This document shows, in pieces, positions 7,342 through 16,714 of a stretch of 64,000 nt of DNA (positions are counted from its first letter, which is position 1; each line of letters starts with the position of its first letter). The notes under the pieces were generated by a model. That model ran no database searches, had not been told where the DNA came from, and saw only the letters and a program-made list of their open reading frames with translations. The translations under genes were made by a program, and so were the position numbers. Origin of the DNA: Saccharomycopsis phalli (lineage: Eukaryota; Ascomycota; Saccharomycetes; Ascoideales; Saccharomycopsidaceae); NCBI GenBank assembly GCA_020342235.1, contig CP073219.1, positions 186,001 to 250,000 of the forward strand. The letters run 5' to 3'.

Positions 7342-9708
7342 ATGAACGGCGATTCCTTACTTGATTTTAATATGAGTGAGTTACTTCTTTCTCCCGGTAG
7401 CACAAATGAAATCTTGCTGGGAGAAATAGAAGTGCCCGGCAGCAAACGAAAACGCAACGTCAAGGTCGCTTGTGACAGATGTCGTCTTCGAAAGAAAAAA
7501 TGTGATGGGCTAAGGCCAATATGCCTGCTGTGCAAATTGATCTATGATAAGCGGCTAGTGTCTGGCCTCAAGTCGAAAAAGTTGTTCACCGAATTCCCAA
7601 CGTGTAGTTACAGGGAGCAAGACGATAGCCATGAAGTCAAGCGGAGAAGCCCAAGCGACTCGTGGAGCGAGTCCAAGAGCAGCAGAAACAGCACCATGAC
7701 CATGTTCAAGGATTCCTCCATTCAGTCGCTTTCAGATTCATTCAATTCGCTCAGCGACCAGCTAATCGACCTTGGTGTCAGCGCAGAAGTCAGAGGTTTG
7801 GTCGATAATATTCAAACAGGGTTGAAGTCTTTGCGACACAAGATCAACCATGATGGAACCACGTTGGAGAATATCAAAGTGGTGGACGTCAACTTTCCCC
7901 TGAATAGCGAGTACATATCTGGTTATTGGGATCGTTCAGTGGAGAACATTCTCAAGTGGCCAATATTCGACGGGAAGCACGAAAGCATCGAGGATATAAA
8001 AATCACCATCCAGAAGGATGACCATCATTTCTTGTCAAACTTGAACAACTATTCCAGCTCCTTCAGTCAGGTGCATTCCCTGCCTAACCAATCATCCACT
8101 GTAAATGAGCCCACCATTAGCACAAAGCCTCAGGAGGCACTGCAAAGCCATTCCAGAGAGTCCAAATTCATCGAGTTGAACAATCTCCCGCACTTGGCTC
8201 TTCAGAATTTCAATAAAATTACACAGCTAGAACCCCACATTATGCGACATTTGCGTGAGCGAGTCGACTCCTTTATCGAAAACGTCCACACAAGTGGTAA
8301 CTTATTTTTGGATATAGGCGCATTGAGAAAAACCGTCAATCACCTTGAAACTGGGTATAAAAAGTTCTTGACCGACAAAAACATCATCAGCGGAGAAATC
8401 GACTATGATACTCTCAAGTATAGCGAAGAAAGCTTTTTACTTACATATCGGGGCAACGAGAACCTGGTACCCGTTTACATTCTTCTCATAGTGTTTGCCA
8501 CAAGTCTTGTTGCTTCAAGATATGATCCTACAAAGCCTCTTATTGCGAGGTACAACTCCTCTTTAGAGGCCCGCAATTCCACCAAGGATTTCAACCTTGC
8601 TTTTGATTATTACAAATTGTCCGAACAATTCAAGAGTCTCAGCGATGCCAACATAATTCTTCCACATACCGTTGTGTTTAATAAGACAAGAGAATACTAT
8701 TCATTGTGGGATGTACAATACAATCTCATGCTTTCTCTTTACAAGAACTACATGCTCAAGCCAATGGAGGCCTGGAAACATATTTCCGAAGCTTCTCTGT
8801 TGATAATCTTGTATTTGGAAATGCACAAGGATAACCTTCCTGATGATTATCAATTGATCCAGCGAATCTACTGGCAATGCTATAAGAACGAAGCAGAGCT
8901 AAAATTATACCTTTCGCCAATGTACTCTACATCTGGGATAATCTCTTATAAGCCCCCTTTCAAAATAGGAGATTTGCGTCTTCCCAAAGATATCAATACC
9001 GAGGGACTGGAAGTAAAGGATGGGTGGGCATTTTACTTGACTGATCTCTTTGTCAGACCAATAATTAATAAAATACTCAACACATTTTTTTGCAAGCCTT
9101 TCATGTCAAAGATGTCGATTGAAAGCCACTGGCAGAATCTAACTCAGGACTATTTGGTAGAAACAATACAGAAGTTTTTGAAAGAAACCAGTGATTTATT
9201 GAAAATATTTGAAATGTTTCTCAATCAACAGCAACTCTCTACTCCTCTTAGATGCGCAGACGAAAGGGTGGTGCGAATTAAAGAGTGTCTCTCACTACCA
9301 TTACTATACCACATCACAACACTTATTCCTCTTCCGATTGCAAATTATACCGAGGATCAGCAAGAAATCCGTCCCATAAGATATGAAGACCACCTTGGCC
9401 TGTACATAATATCCTTCCTCAGGGACCTTTGTGATCTCATCTTAAAGACCCCGGATCTTATGGAATTTGCTAGTGAGCGACGTCACGGAAGTTGGTATAG
9501 GCTACGCGATATCTATCTTATTGTAATAATCATGATGATTATCTACAAAAAGTTTGGTATATACTTTTTTCCGAAAGCGAAGTTACAGCAATTGGTGGAA
9601 AGAGTCAACAAGATATATGCTTATTGGAATCTTGAATGCAATGAGTTTAGCCAAGCCTTGAAAGTGATTAATGGAATTTACGCTTCCTTGCCTTATATCG
9701 GCAGCTGA
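7342..9708 (+). CDS. Zn2Cys6 zinc-cluster transcription factor (first of two)
   Basis: 788 aa from ATG 7342 (MNGDSLLDFNMSELL); an in-frame ATG at 7273 would add 23 residues that look less like coding sequence. The DNA-binding region is VACDRCRLRKKKCDGLRPIC, with cysteines at 44, 47, 54, 61, 64 and 88. The spacing of the last pair is 23 residues instead of the usual 6-9, with a Lys-rich insertion. A basic KRKRNVK stretch precedes it as a likely nuclear signal. A Ser-rich linker and a mostly helical, Leu-rich middle region of fungal-regulator type follow. I cannot assign the target genes. No good splice sites bracket the insertion, so it appears genuine. Confidence 0.85.
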   Translation: MNGDSLLDFNMSELLLSPGSTNEILLGEIEVPGSKRKRNVKVACDRCRLRKKKCDGLRPICLLCKLIYDKRLVSGLKSKKLFTEFPTCSYREQDDSHEVKRRSPSDSWSESKSSRNSTMTMFKDSSIQSLSDSFNSLSDQLIDLGVSAEVRGLVDNIQTGLKSLRHKINHDGTTLENIKVVDVNFPLNSEYISGYWDRSVENILKWPIFDGKHESIEDIKITIQKDDHHFLSNLNNYSSSFSQVHSLPNQSSTVNEPTISTKPQEALQSHSRESKFIELNNLPHLALQNFNKITQLEPHIMRHLRERVDSFIENVHTSGNLFLDIGALRKTVNHLETGYKKFLTDKNIISGEIDYDTLKYSEESFLLTYRGNENLVPVYILLIVFATSLVASRYDPTKPLIARYNSSLEARNSTKDFNLAFDYYKLSEQFKSLSDANIILPHTVVFNKTREYYSLWDVQYNLMLSLYKNYMLKPMEAWKHISEASLLIILYLEMHKDNLPDDYQLIQRIYWQCYKNEAELKLYLSPMYSTSGIISYKPPFKIGDLRLPKDINTEGLEVKDGWAFYLTDLFVRPIINKILNTFFCKPFMSKMSIESHWQNLTQDYLVETIQKFLKETSDLLKIFEMFLNQQQLSTPLRCADERVVRIKECLSLPLLYHITTLIPLPIANYTEDQQEIRPIRYEDHLGLYIISFLRDLCDLILKTPDLMEFASERRHGSWYRLRDIYLIVIIMMIIYKKFGIYFFPKAKLQQLVERVNKIYAYWNLECNEFSQALKVINGIYASLPYIGS

Positions 9709-10113
9709 CATTTTACAAACAAAATATACGACTAATGACCACACATTGTAGTAATCAAACTTGAGTTCTGGGGAATCAGTAGGCATTTCACATGGAATTT
9801 GAATACCCTATAACATATGCTAATGACAAATGCTACTTTCAAAGTTCCTTTTGGCCATTTGTGAAATATTTCTGTCAAGTTATCGTCGGATCAACAACCG
9901 ACGCCAGGCTCTCTTTTTCTCGACTGTGGGATCACACACACATTATTCAACCATCAAAGACTTAGCCCGAGGAAAATTTAAATATAGGTCTTAGAATCCA
10001 ACTTTTAATTGGAATGGCTTGAAATTAGTCATTGATATTCAAGCCACGGCATGCGAGCTTTATTTACCCGGCTATTGTTTGCATTATTTGCCGTTAAGTT
10101 TCATAACTTGTTC
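9709..10113. other. Intergenic
   Basis: About 400 bp between the zinc-cluster gene and the next gene. It holds the latter's promoter, including a TTACCCGG site. No other feature seen. Confidence 0.5.
10064..10071 (+). promoter_or_regulatory. Reb1-type site (TTACCCGG)
   Basis: Exact TTACCCGG 43 bp upstream of ATG 10114. If translation began at the in-frame ATG 10051 the site would be inside the coding region, so it argues for the downstream start. Confidence 0.45.
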
Positions 10114-10551
10114 ATGATTCGATTGTTTAGTTCATTTCGAGGCCAGTTACAAGGAATTGGCTCCATTTCTGGAGGGAGAGTTACTCAAAAGTTCACCGAG
10201 GGTTCTCGGCGGATCTTTGCCAAGTCATTTGCATCCTCTTCAAAAGACAACAACCGGGAATTCGTGCAGTTACGGTTGCAAGAAATTGCCAAGAAAATCC
10301 AGTCGAATCCTCGGGTTGCAAAAGCACACCAGGACTTGAGTGAGTTGCTAGAAAGCAAGGGGTTAGGATCGACCCTTACTCAAGAAAAGCCGCCATCGAT
10401 GATGGATCTTATGAGACTACTTAGCGACAAGGATATCATGGCGGGCATAAAAAAAGTTCGTGAAGAGATGAAGAATGCCAATATAGAGATTTCTCTGGAG
10501 GATGTGACACCCTTGTTGGGGATGTTGAAGAAGAAATTAGGCCCTGAGTGA
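10114..10551 (+). CDS. Small probable mitochondrial protein, unknown
   Basis: 145 aa from ATG 10114 (MIRLFSSFRGQLQGIGS); an ATG at 10051 would add 21 residues. The N-terminus is rich in Arg, Ser and Phe and free of acidic residues for about 50 positions, as expected of a mitochondrial presequence. The rest is charged and helical (FVQLRLQEIAKKIQSNP, AHQDLSELLESKGL, DIMAGIKKVREEMKN) with a Lys-rich end. No known domain is recognised. It is followed after 90 bp by the Skg6-like gene on the same strand. Confidence 0.6.
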   Translation: MIRLFSSFRGQLQGIGSISGGRVTQKFTEGSRRIFAKSFASSSKDNNREFVQLRLQEIAKKIQSNPRVAKAHQDLSELLESKGLGSTLTQEKPPSMMDLMRLLSDKDIMAGIKKVREEMKNANIEISLEDVTPLLGMLKKKLGPE

Positions 10552-10552
10552 C

Positions 10553-10560
10553 TTACCCGG
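10553..10560 (+). promoter_or_regulatory. Reb1-type site (TTACCCGG)
   Basis: Exact TTACCCGG directly after the preceding stop codon and 81 bp upstream of ATG 10642. Confidence 0.45.
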
Positions 10561-10641
10561 CGAGTCATGTGATTGCATGGTATGTTTTTAACTGATTCCT
10601 GGGACTTTATATTCTACATATCACACACAATATATAACAGG

Positions 10642-11118
10642 ATGTCAATATTTTACGAACTAATAAAGCGAGCAGCGTCGAATGAGTGCAATAGCAAGGA
10701 TGCTCTGAGTCAACAGTGTGAAAAGCCATCTGTTTTGACTGGATCTGAGTTGGCGGTCGCAATCTGTATCCCAATCATTGTTGTGGCAGCACTTCTTGGA
10801 GGCTTGGCATTCAGAGCGTACAAGGTGAACCAAAAGGAAGAGAAGGAGTTCCAGAATGATCCGGAGTTTTACAAGAATTATGACGAGTTTATTAGCAACA
10901 ACGAAATGCCAATATACCCCCCACCAGCATACAAGAACAATCACTCAATGATCAATAATGACAGCAGCGAAGATATACAAAGCTCCAATAACTATGCCTC
11001 TAGTATGGCAGGCTCCAGCATGAACCCATTCAATCACAGAGATGATCGTTATCCTCAGCCTCACTCAGGAGGTACTTCTGAGCCACAGTCTAATTTGAAT
11101 GAGCGAAAATTTACGTAA
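10642..11118 (+). CDS. Single-pass membrane protein with Skg6/Tos2-like transmembrane helix
   Basis: 158 aa from ATG 10642 (MSIFYELIKRAASNECN). A short Cys-containing outer segment is followed by one hydrophobic helix (ELAVAICIPIIVVAALLGGL) ending in FRAYKVNQKEEKEF. Beyond that is an acidic, then Asn/Ser-rich cytosolic tail with an YPPPAY motif that could bind WW or SH3 domains. The VAI-PI-VV pattern followed by basic residues is that of the Skg6/Tos2/Aim20 membrane-helix family, which acts at bud-neck and polarity sites. Assignment to the family is moderate; a specific ortholog is not claimed. Confidence 0.6.
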   Translation: MSIFYELIKRAASNECNSKDALSQQCEKPSVLTGSELAVAICIPIIVVAALLGGLAFRAYKVNQKEEKEFQNDPEFYKNYDEFISNNEMPIYPPPAYKNNHSMINNDSSEDIQSSNNYASSMAGSSMNPFNHRDDRYPQPHSGGTSEPQSNLNERKFT

Positions 11119-11741
11119 TAAGGACGGTGTTGAAATGGGTTAGAGTAATAAATATACGTTTGAATGCATTTGTATCAAGTTTTGGTGCGTGTACCTCAAC
11201 TTCCCATCAGTTTCATTCGGCCTATTGTTTAATGTTTTAAGCGATGTCTTTGAGAGAAATGTGTTAAATTTCCAATCTAGGAAAATTAAAATTACTAAAT
11301 TGAGACTATTTACGAGTTATGTGCCCAGGGTATCAGAGTGATATGCAGCAAGCAACGGCATATTTTGCCAAAAGAAATTCTCGCCCAAGTGTCACGCGCT
11401 TTTTATTTGACCATCTCACCAGTATTCAATCACAAACTTCATTGAATCACGTTTGTTGGAATTTTCGATTGAAACTTTTCCATTTTTCCACAACTGACAA
11501 CTGGTATCTCAATGCTTTCAACTGTGCTTTTTTTTTACTACTCATAGCCTCTTCTAGCAGACTAGCGATAAGTGCAGAATTATGTGCTCCTACAGGGATG
11601 GCCAACAACACACGAAAATGCTCTACAAGAGATGAAAAATGAGGTGTAATCTACTCTTTTATAAATACGGAAGCCACTGCATGTGGTTAATGGTACAAAT
11701 GATTACCCCTGGCAGCACCAGCACAGGTATAAACCATATAT
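11119..11741. other. Intergenic between convergent 3' ends
   Basis: 620 bp between the Skg6-like gene and ARP8. A 107-codon open frame (11319-11642) has no recognisable domain and irregular composition; I do not accept it as a gene. AT-rich, no repeats noted. Confidence 0.5.
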
Positions 11742-14051
11742 TTAGTAAGAAAACAAAGCCTTGTAATGAAGAGATCTACTTCCAAGTAAATCCCAGTCGC
11801 TTTCAGTAACGCGTAGCTCCTGTGCAATTTTCAATCGCGCGAAAACAGACGCGCCTTTCCAAGTGAGGATTTGCGGATCAATATCGCGCGGAGGAGACAA
11901 CACCTCAATGGAATTGGCAACCACCGACAGCTCCAAGAATTTCGGATACGTCTTTGTGATTATCTGTTCAAGGACCTTAACGTCTTTTTCGTTTGGCTTG
12001 GTGCCGTCTTCCTTGGAAGATTTCTTGGAGTCGTACGAGTCGTTGACCTTTTGCAATAGCTCATAGATGCTGTTGACGCTGAGTACAGTTGGACGCCAGA
12101 TGTTCACGCGGTCAATAAGGACCAAATCAATACCAGGAGTTTTTGCGACACCGCCTACTACAAGCAAGTTCTCGTAGTACTTCTTGCAGTTTGTCAAGTC
12201 ATCTTTGCAGGCGTTGGTGATGGACTCTATTATAGCATAGTCTAGTTTTCCTAGAGCCAATCTGCTCGATTCTTCAGGGTTTAATTCATTCTTTTTAAGA
12301 TTGAGGTTGTTCACGTTTTGGTCTTCGTATCTGCTGTCAAGAATAATGCCTTTTAGAATCTCCTCGTCACTTTTCTGGGCATAGATTTCATTATTCAACA
12401 AATTCTTTTGAGAAAGCGACGTTGGATTGTTCGACTTGCCCGTGTACGAATCAATGGAATCAGGAAACAACTTGTTAGCATTGGCTAGATTCTTTTCTCG
12501 CTGTGAGCCACTGAGGTCAAAAAGCTCGGGATAAAACAACCCAAGAGGCGACACCATGACCTGATCAAAAAGCTTAAATTGGTACTTTTCCGTCTTGTGC
12601 AAGGGCAATCGCTTGATAAAGTCATACAATTGTATGGCAATATTTGCATCCTCAAACGTAGTGCATTTCTCCTTTAAGTCATTGGCTAGTTGCCAATCCC
12701 CTACCCGGTTTAGATCAATGTCGCCATAGGGAAAGTCAGACTGCAATAGCAATTTCATAAATGCTACTGTAATATCGTCTCCCCCATAGTCCAATTTAAC
12801 TCGTGAGTCGTTTAGTATCATGCCTTCGTCAATACAAGAAACCGTGGTTGTCTGTGCGCCTATATCTATCACACAAGCCTGAGACACCCCAGCACCAAAC
12901 GTGGCACTTACAGTCTCTTGAATAATTGCCACACTATTAAACTTCATCTTGAGCAATAACTCAATCCAGGCCTCGACATACATCTTGTCGTACAAGTCGG
13001 GAATAATTATCACCGTGTTATAATCACCAAATTCCTTATACGACAACCCAAAGTTCTTGGTGATGATTTCTCGCATGATTATCTGAACGTCGCCCAACAC
13101 TTCTTCAAAGGATCTATAGTCCTCTGGGTTCTCGTTGAATCTTCCACCCCGGATAGGATATCGTAATCGAAACTTGTCGTGGTTCTCTAACTTCAATGCC
13201 TCCTCCCCGACCAAATACTTCTTGCCTTCAAGGGCATCATTGGTAATCCAATCTATTTTGTGAGGATCATTGATCTCGAGCAATACCTCAGGCTGGACTT
13301 TTTTATTAAAGTTCTTGGCCGTCTCATTTGAATTAGGCAAAATTCTTCTTTTATAGTATCTCATTCTTTCTTTAAAGTCCTTTTGAACCACCTCCTTCAG
13401 TTCCTCAAATGACTCTCCAAAGGTCACTTCATCGTCCACAACTGTCCGTTTTGGATTTATCTCCAATTCCTTCTTCTCCTCGTTGTACCGCGGCACCGCT
13501 ATAACATTTGGTATGGTTTTAGGATACACATCATTGGAAAATCCCACTCGAATGTTTCTAGAGCCGGGATGAATGACAATTGTCTTGAGATTCCTTGGTG
13601 CATTCGAAGAAGCAGCCCCATCTTCGGCATCCTCCTCATTATCATCATCGTCTAAATCATCATCGTCAAGGTTAAAGTCAAACTTTGCATCTACCTTCAA
13701 CTTCTCCTTCAATTCCTTTTGCTTTTCAACGTTGGACTTGCGTCCTTTCTTCACCGCAAAAAGCTCCTTTCGCTGACGCAAGAAAGTAATCTGATCGTCT
13801 TTCTTCAAATAGTCGGTATAGTAGTTTTTCTGATTGACCAAGGGAATCAGCTGAAATGTCGAGTACTGAAGATTGTTATCTACCTTCTCTATCCCAGAGT
13901 TTTTAATCTTTTTGGCCATACTCTCAGCAGCTTTTAGCCGCCCCAACTTACGCTTGAGAAGAATCTCTTCACTGACTTTCCGGCCGGAAGAAGGAGTCTT
14001 CTTTTTCGGTATTTCAGCGCCTTCTTCCTTGATTTCAGGATCCTCCGACAT
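11742..14051 (-). CDS. ARP8: Actin-related protein 8, INO80 complex
   Basis: 769 aa. The charged N-terminal extension (Lys/Glu-rich, with an Asp/Glu run near residues 127-142) precedes an actin fold that starts TIVIHPGSRNIRVGFSND. Further actin-fold pieces are VIDIGAQTTTVSCIDEGM (phosphate loop 2), DYGGDDITVAFMKLLL, NLLVVGGVAKTPG and the C-terminal WDLLGSRSLHYKALFSY, typical of Arp8. Arp8 binds nucleosomes and actin in the Arp module of the INO80 remodelling complex. Length is close to, but shorter than, the Saccharomyces protein. The window also has an Arp7-like gene; the two are only distantly similar, so this is not a tandem duplication. Confidence 0.92.
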   Translation of the reverse strand: MSEDPEIKEEGAEIPKKKTPSSGRKVSEEILLKRKLGRLKAAESMAKKIKNSGIEKVDNNLQYSTFQLIPLVNQKNYYTDYLKKDDQITFLRQRKELFAVKKGRKSNVEKQKELKEKLKVDAKFDFNLDDDDLDDDDNEEDAEDGAASSNAPRNLKTIVIHPGSRNIRVGFSNDVYPKTIPNVIAVPRYNEEKKELEINPKRTVVDDEVTFGESFEELKEVVQKDFKERMRYYKRRILPNSNETAKNFNKKVQPEVLLEINDPHKIDWITNDALEGKKYLVGEEALKLENHDKFRLRYPIRGGRFNENPEDYRSFEEVLGDVQIIMREIITKNFGLSYKEFGDYNTVIIIPDLYDKMYVEAWIELLLKMKFNSVAIIQETVSATFGAGVSQACVIDIGAQTTTVSCIDEGMILNDSRVKLDYGGDDITVAFMKLLLQSDFPYGDIDLNRVGDWQLANDLKEKCTTFEDANIAIQLYDFIKRLPLHKTEKYQFKLFDQVMVSPLGLFYPELFDLSGSQREKNLANANKLFPDSIDSYTGKSNNPTSLSQKNLLNNEIYAQKSDEEILKGIILDSRYEDQNVNNLNLKKNELNPEESSRLALGKLDYAIIESITNACKDDLTNCKKYYENLLVVGGVAKTPGIDLVLIDRVNIWRPTVLSVNSIYELLQKVNDSYDSKKSSKEDGTKPNEKDVKVLEQIITKTYPKFLELSVVANSIEVLSPPRDIDPQILTWKGASVFARLKIAQELRVTESDWDLLGSRSLHYKALFSY

Positions 14052-14371
14052 GGGTTTGTTTAGTTATTTTGCTGCAATATTTCATTGTCGCACACAGTTT
14101 CTAGGTCAGGGCTTCAACCAACATAGAAGCATAAACTGTATTACCCACACTTGGTCAGTATTTCTTGGAAAATTAGCTTAAATGCCTTGATTACATAAAG
14201 ATAGCAAAAGCAATTGTTTAGTGGTTAGATCATAATTTGCTAGTTGGATTGTCTTTTTATTATTATTAACATACGCCATGATGGACCAGTCTGTACTACC
14301 AACTCCATCAGTCATTAACTATACTATGAATACAAGGAAAATATGTCTACCGCCGCCTATATCAAAATACT
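14052..14371. other. Intergenic
   Basis: 320 bp between the ARP8 start and the end of the PPR-like gene, both on the minus strand. AT-rich promoter region of ARP8; nothing else seen. Confidence 0.5.
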
Positions 14372-16153
14372 TTAATTGCCACGAACTTCATTGACCGCCT
14401 CATTTGTTTTATTCATTTCTTCCAATTGTTTATCAATTTTTTTGAGCAAGCTTTGTTTGTTAGCTAATACACCGGCATCTCTCATTTCGAGCAACGTGCC
14501 AAAATTCACGTCTCCTTGAAGATACTTGATTCTCTTTCTGTATAGATTCATTATGTTGACATGCTTTTTCCGCTTCAAGTACCGTAATACCTTTTTGTTT
14601 GCTGGCTTGCTTGCATCTCGAACCAGGTGTTTTCTACTATATCCGGCTTGAATACAGGCATCCTTGTAATTTTTGTCAGCGGAATGTGGATCAAGAACCA
14701 TTTCCTTTTTCCAAAAGATACTCAGTAACTTCTTCTCTAGTTCAAGCTCTTTACTATTGAGCGGATCCTGTAATCTTAGAAACTCTTTATTATTGACATC
14801 CTTGAGAGATCTGGCTCTTGCCCTTAAAAGCCAGTACGAAGATATCTCACTATGCAGATCACCTATCAATGCAATCATCCGATGATATATTATCCGTATG
14901 AGTTCTCTCCAATGTGTATGGAACCCGATTTTCACCAGGCACTTGATCAAATGATGATATGATTCAATATTGGGCCGTATCTTATATTTTTTTTGCATGG
15001 TATTGAAAACACCAATACACAAATCTATTCGTTCTTGATTCGCAAGATTTTTCAAAAACACATTCAAAGTAGACAATTTAGGCTTGTTTGCAAGCTCCCA
15101 GGCCTTGGCAAAGAATTTTTCTGAAAGTAGCTTATCTATTAGTAGGTCGTAGCAGTACGTGTCTAGCACATAGGTATCTTGTTTAACAAAGAACTCGGCA
15201 GCTTCAAGCGGTTTCATATTTTTCAATAGATCTTCCAAAATCGATCTTGTCATTCTGTTCGTAATGGGGATATTATTTTTGGTCATGAATTCGATTAGGA
15301 GGATCTTTGAAGCCATCTCGGGTAAGCTGTTGTATACTAGAGTAAAGGTTGTCAAGTTCGGTGCAAGGTACAAGTTCTCAAAACGGCGCACAAACTCTAG
15401 TAGCTTCTTTGATGGATTCACCTCATGAGGATTCTTTGAGTACCATTTAAGCTGAGAAATGAACAAGTTAATTGTCCTGGCATTGTCCCGAACTCCCAAC
15501 TTCAACATACGATACCTCACTTCGTTCATCGATGCTATATCTTTGTGCCGGCTAAAGAAATATAGCACGTCGTTAAATACATTGACATTGGCTAAAAAAT
15601 TGTTCAGACTTTTGGTTTTATTCATTACCAAGTTCCATAGTATACTGGTTATGATACCGTTATTCTTACTGGCCTTGTTATAGTAAAAAGTAGAATGGGT
15701 AAGAGTATGGATGTAATCTGCAAATGAATTAGCATCAAACTTTTTTGGAATGGGAGGAATCTCTCCGTAGTAGTGTCGAGGAAGAAATCGTTTCTTGTCT
15801 TGTTTGGTCGATGCTTCTTTTTGAAGGTCCAGTAGTACCATTGTCTCTTTTAAGACATTCAAGATTTGATAGGTATAGTCTGACGTCATATTAAAAAGGT
15901 TTCCCTGGCGAATATTCAGGCTCAATTCTCTATTTCTGAGCTTGTCTTGGTTGATTATTGTCTTGTTGTATACAAAGCTTCGTTTGAGCTTCCCAAGCTT
16001 CTGAAGGTAAAGTGCTATTCTACCTCTCAGATACCTGGAATCTTTGCCAACTAACGGCACATAATTTCTGATCTCATTGTCAGAAAGCCGACCTGGTTTT
16101 ACCTCATGATATCTATGTATAAAGATTCTGGGTCCAATCCTCGATTTATACAT
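14372..16153 (-). CDS. PPR-like mitochondrial RNA-binding protein
   Basis: 593 aa with a basic N-terminus (MYKSRIGPRIFIHRYHEVK), a long Lys-rich protein with repeating helix pairs. Stretches such as TINLFISQLKWYSKNP, TTFTLVYNSLPEM, YCYDLLIDKLLSEKFFAKAWEL, LNVFLKNLANQERIDLCIGVFNTM and IESYHHLIKCLVKIGFHTHW follow the degenerate pentatricopeptide pattern. Yeast proteins of this type (Aep, Atp and Ccm/Dmr factors) stabilise or activate single mitochondrial mRNAs. Fast divergence prevents naming the ortholog from sequence alone. It diverges from RPC10 with about 90 bp between the starts. Confidence 0.7.
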   Translation of the reverse strand: MYKSRIGPRIFIHRYHEVKPGRLSDNEIRNYVPLVGKDSRYLRGRIALYLQKLGKLKRSFVYNKTIINQDKLRNRELSLNIRQGNLFNMTSDYTYQILNVLKETMVLLDLQKEASTKQDKKRFLPRHYYGEIPPIPKKFDANSFADYIHTLTHSTFYYNKASKNNGIITSILWNLVMNKTKSLNNFLANVNVFNDVLYFFSRHKDIASMNEVRYRMLKLGVRDNARTINLFISQLKWYSKNPHEVNPSKKLLEFVRRFENLYLAPNLTTFTLVYNSLPEMASKILLIEFMTKNNIPITNRMTRSILEDLLKNMKPLEAAEFFVKQDTYVLDTYCYDLLIDKLLSEKFFAKAWELANKPKLSTLNVFLKNLANQERIDLCIGVFNTMQKKYKIRPNIESYHHLIKCLVKIGFHTHWRELIRIIYHRMIALIGDLHSEISSYWLLRARARSLKDVNNKEFLRLQDPLNSKELELEKKLLSIFWKKEMVLDPHSADKNYKDACIQAGYSRKHLVRDASKPANKKVLRYLKRKKHVNIMNLYRKRIKYLQGDVNFGTLLEMRDAGVLANKQSLLKKIDKQLEEMNKTNEAVNEVRGN

Positions 16154-16245
16154 ACCCGAGGTTTGACTATTGGCAAACTATATCCAGACGCCCATCGCAC
16201 GTAACCGGATAAAAAGTTTTCGATGCCAAAACAAATTATAGTTCA

Positions 16246-16505
16246 ATGAGTGGAAGAGAAGGATTTGTACCCGCTAGTAATATCAGTGCTGCTGCTGGTG
16301 GATTTTCGTCTGTTAAATCACACGGTGTCAAATATATTTGTGCTCATTGTTCCACGACATTTTCGTTGACAAAGAACGAGGCGATTCGATGTAAAGAATG
16401 CGGACATCGGGTTATTTACAAGGCTAGAACCAAGAGAATGGGTAAGTGAATCATGGTTATTACTATATAATATACTAATTTTCAGTGCAATTTGAAGCCA
16501 GATAA
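16246..16505 (+). CDS. RPC10: RNA polymerase I/II/III shared subunit ABC10-alpha (Rpb12), spliced
   Basis: Exons are 16246..16441 and 16486..16505; the 44-nt intron has donor GTAAGT, branch TACTAAT at 16472-16478 and acceptor TTTCAG. The 71-aa product ends KARTKRMVQFEAR, the invariant end of Rpb12. Unspliced reading would stop after RMGK. The zinc ribbon is [20 protein letters not shown] followed by KECGHR (CxxC...CxxC). Rpb12 bridges the two assembly platforms Rpb3/Rpb11 or AC40/AC19 in the three nuclear RNA polymerases. The very short last exon (6 codons plus stop) is the functionally critical tail. Confidence 0.95.
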
Positions 16506-16714
16506 GTCTCAAGTGCATATTATACGTGTTGCACAGTGTAATTTTAATGATGATCAAGTGAGGAGTTTCTAGGAGACATGATATTTTAGAGTCGAGTTCT
16601 ATATATAAATAGTTGAAAAGGTATGATATTTTCAGAATGAATTCTATTATCACAATACTATGATCATGAACCACTGTAAATTTGAGATAATTACACGTCC
16701 GTCTTTGGTAAATT

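Noticed and set aside
11319-11642. 107-codon open frame in the gap between the Skg6-like gene and ARP8
   Set aside because: No domain, irregular composition, and it lies in the 3' region of two convergent genes; insufficient support.
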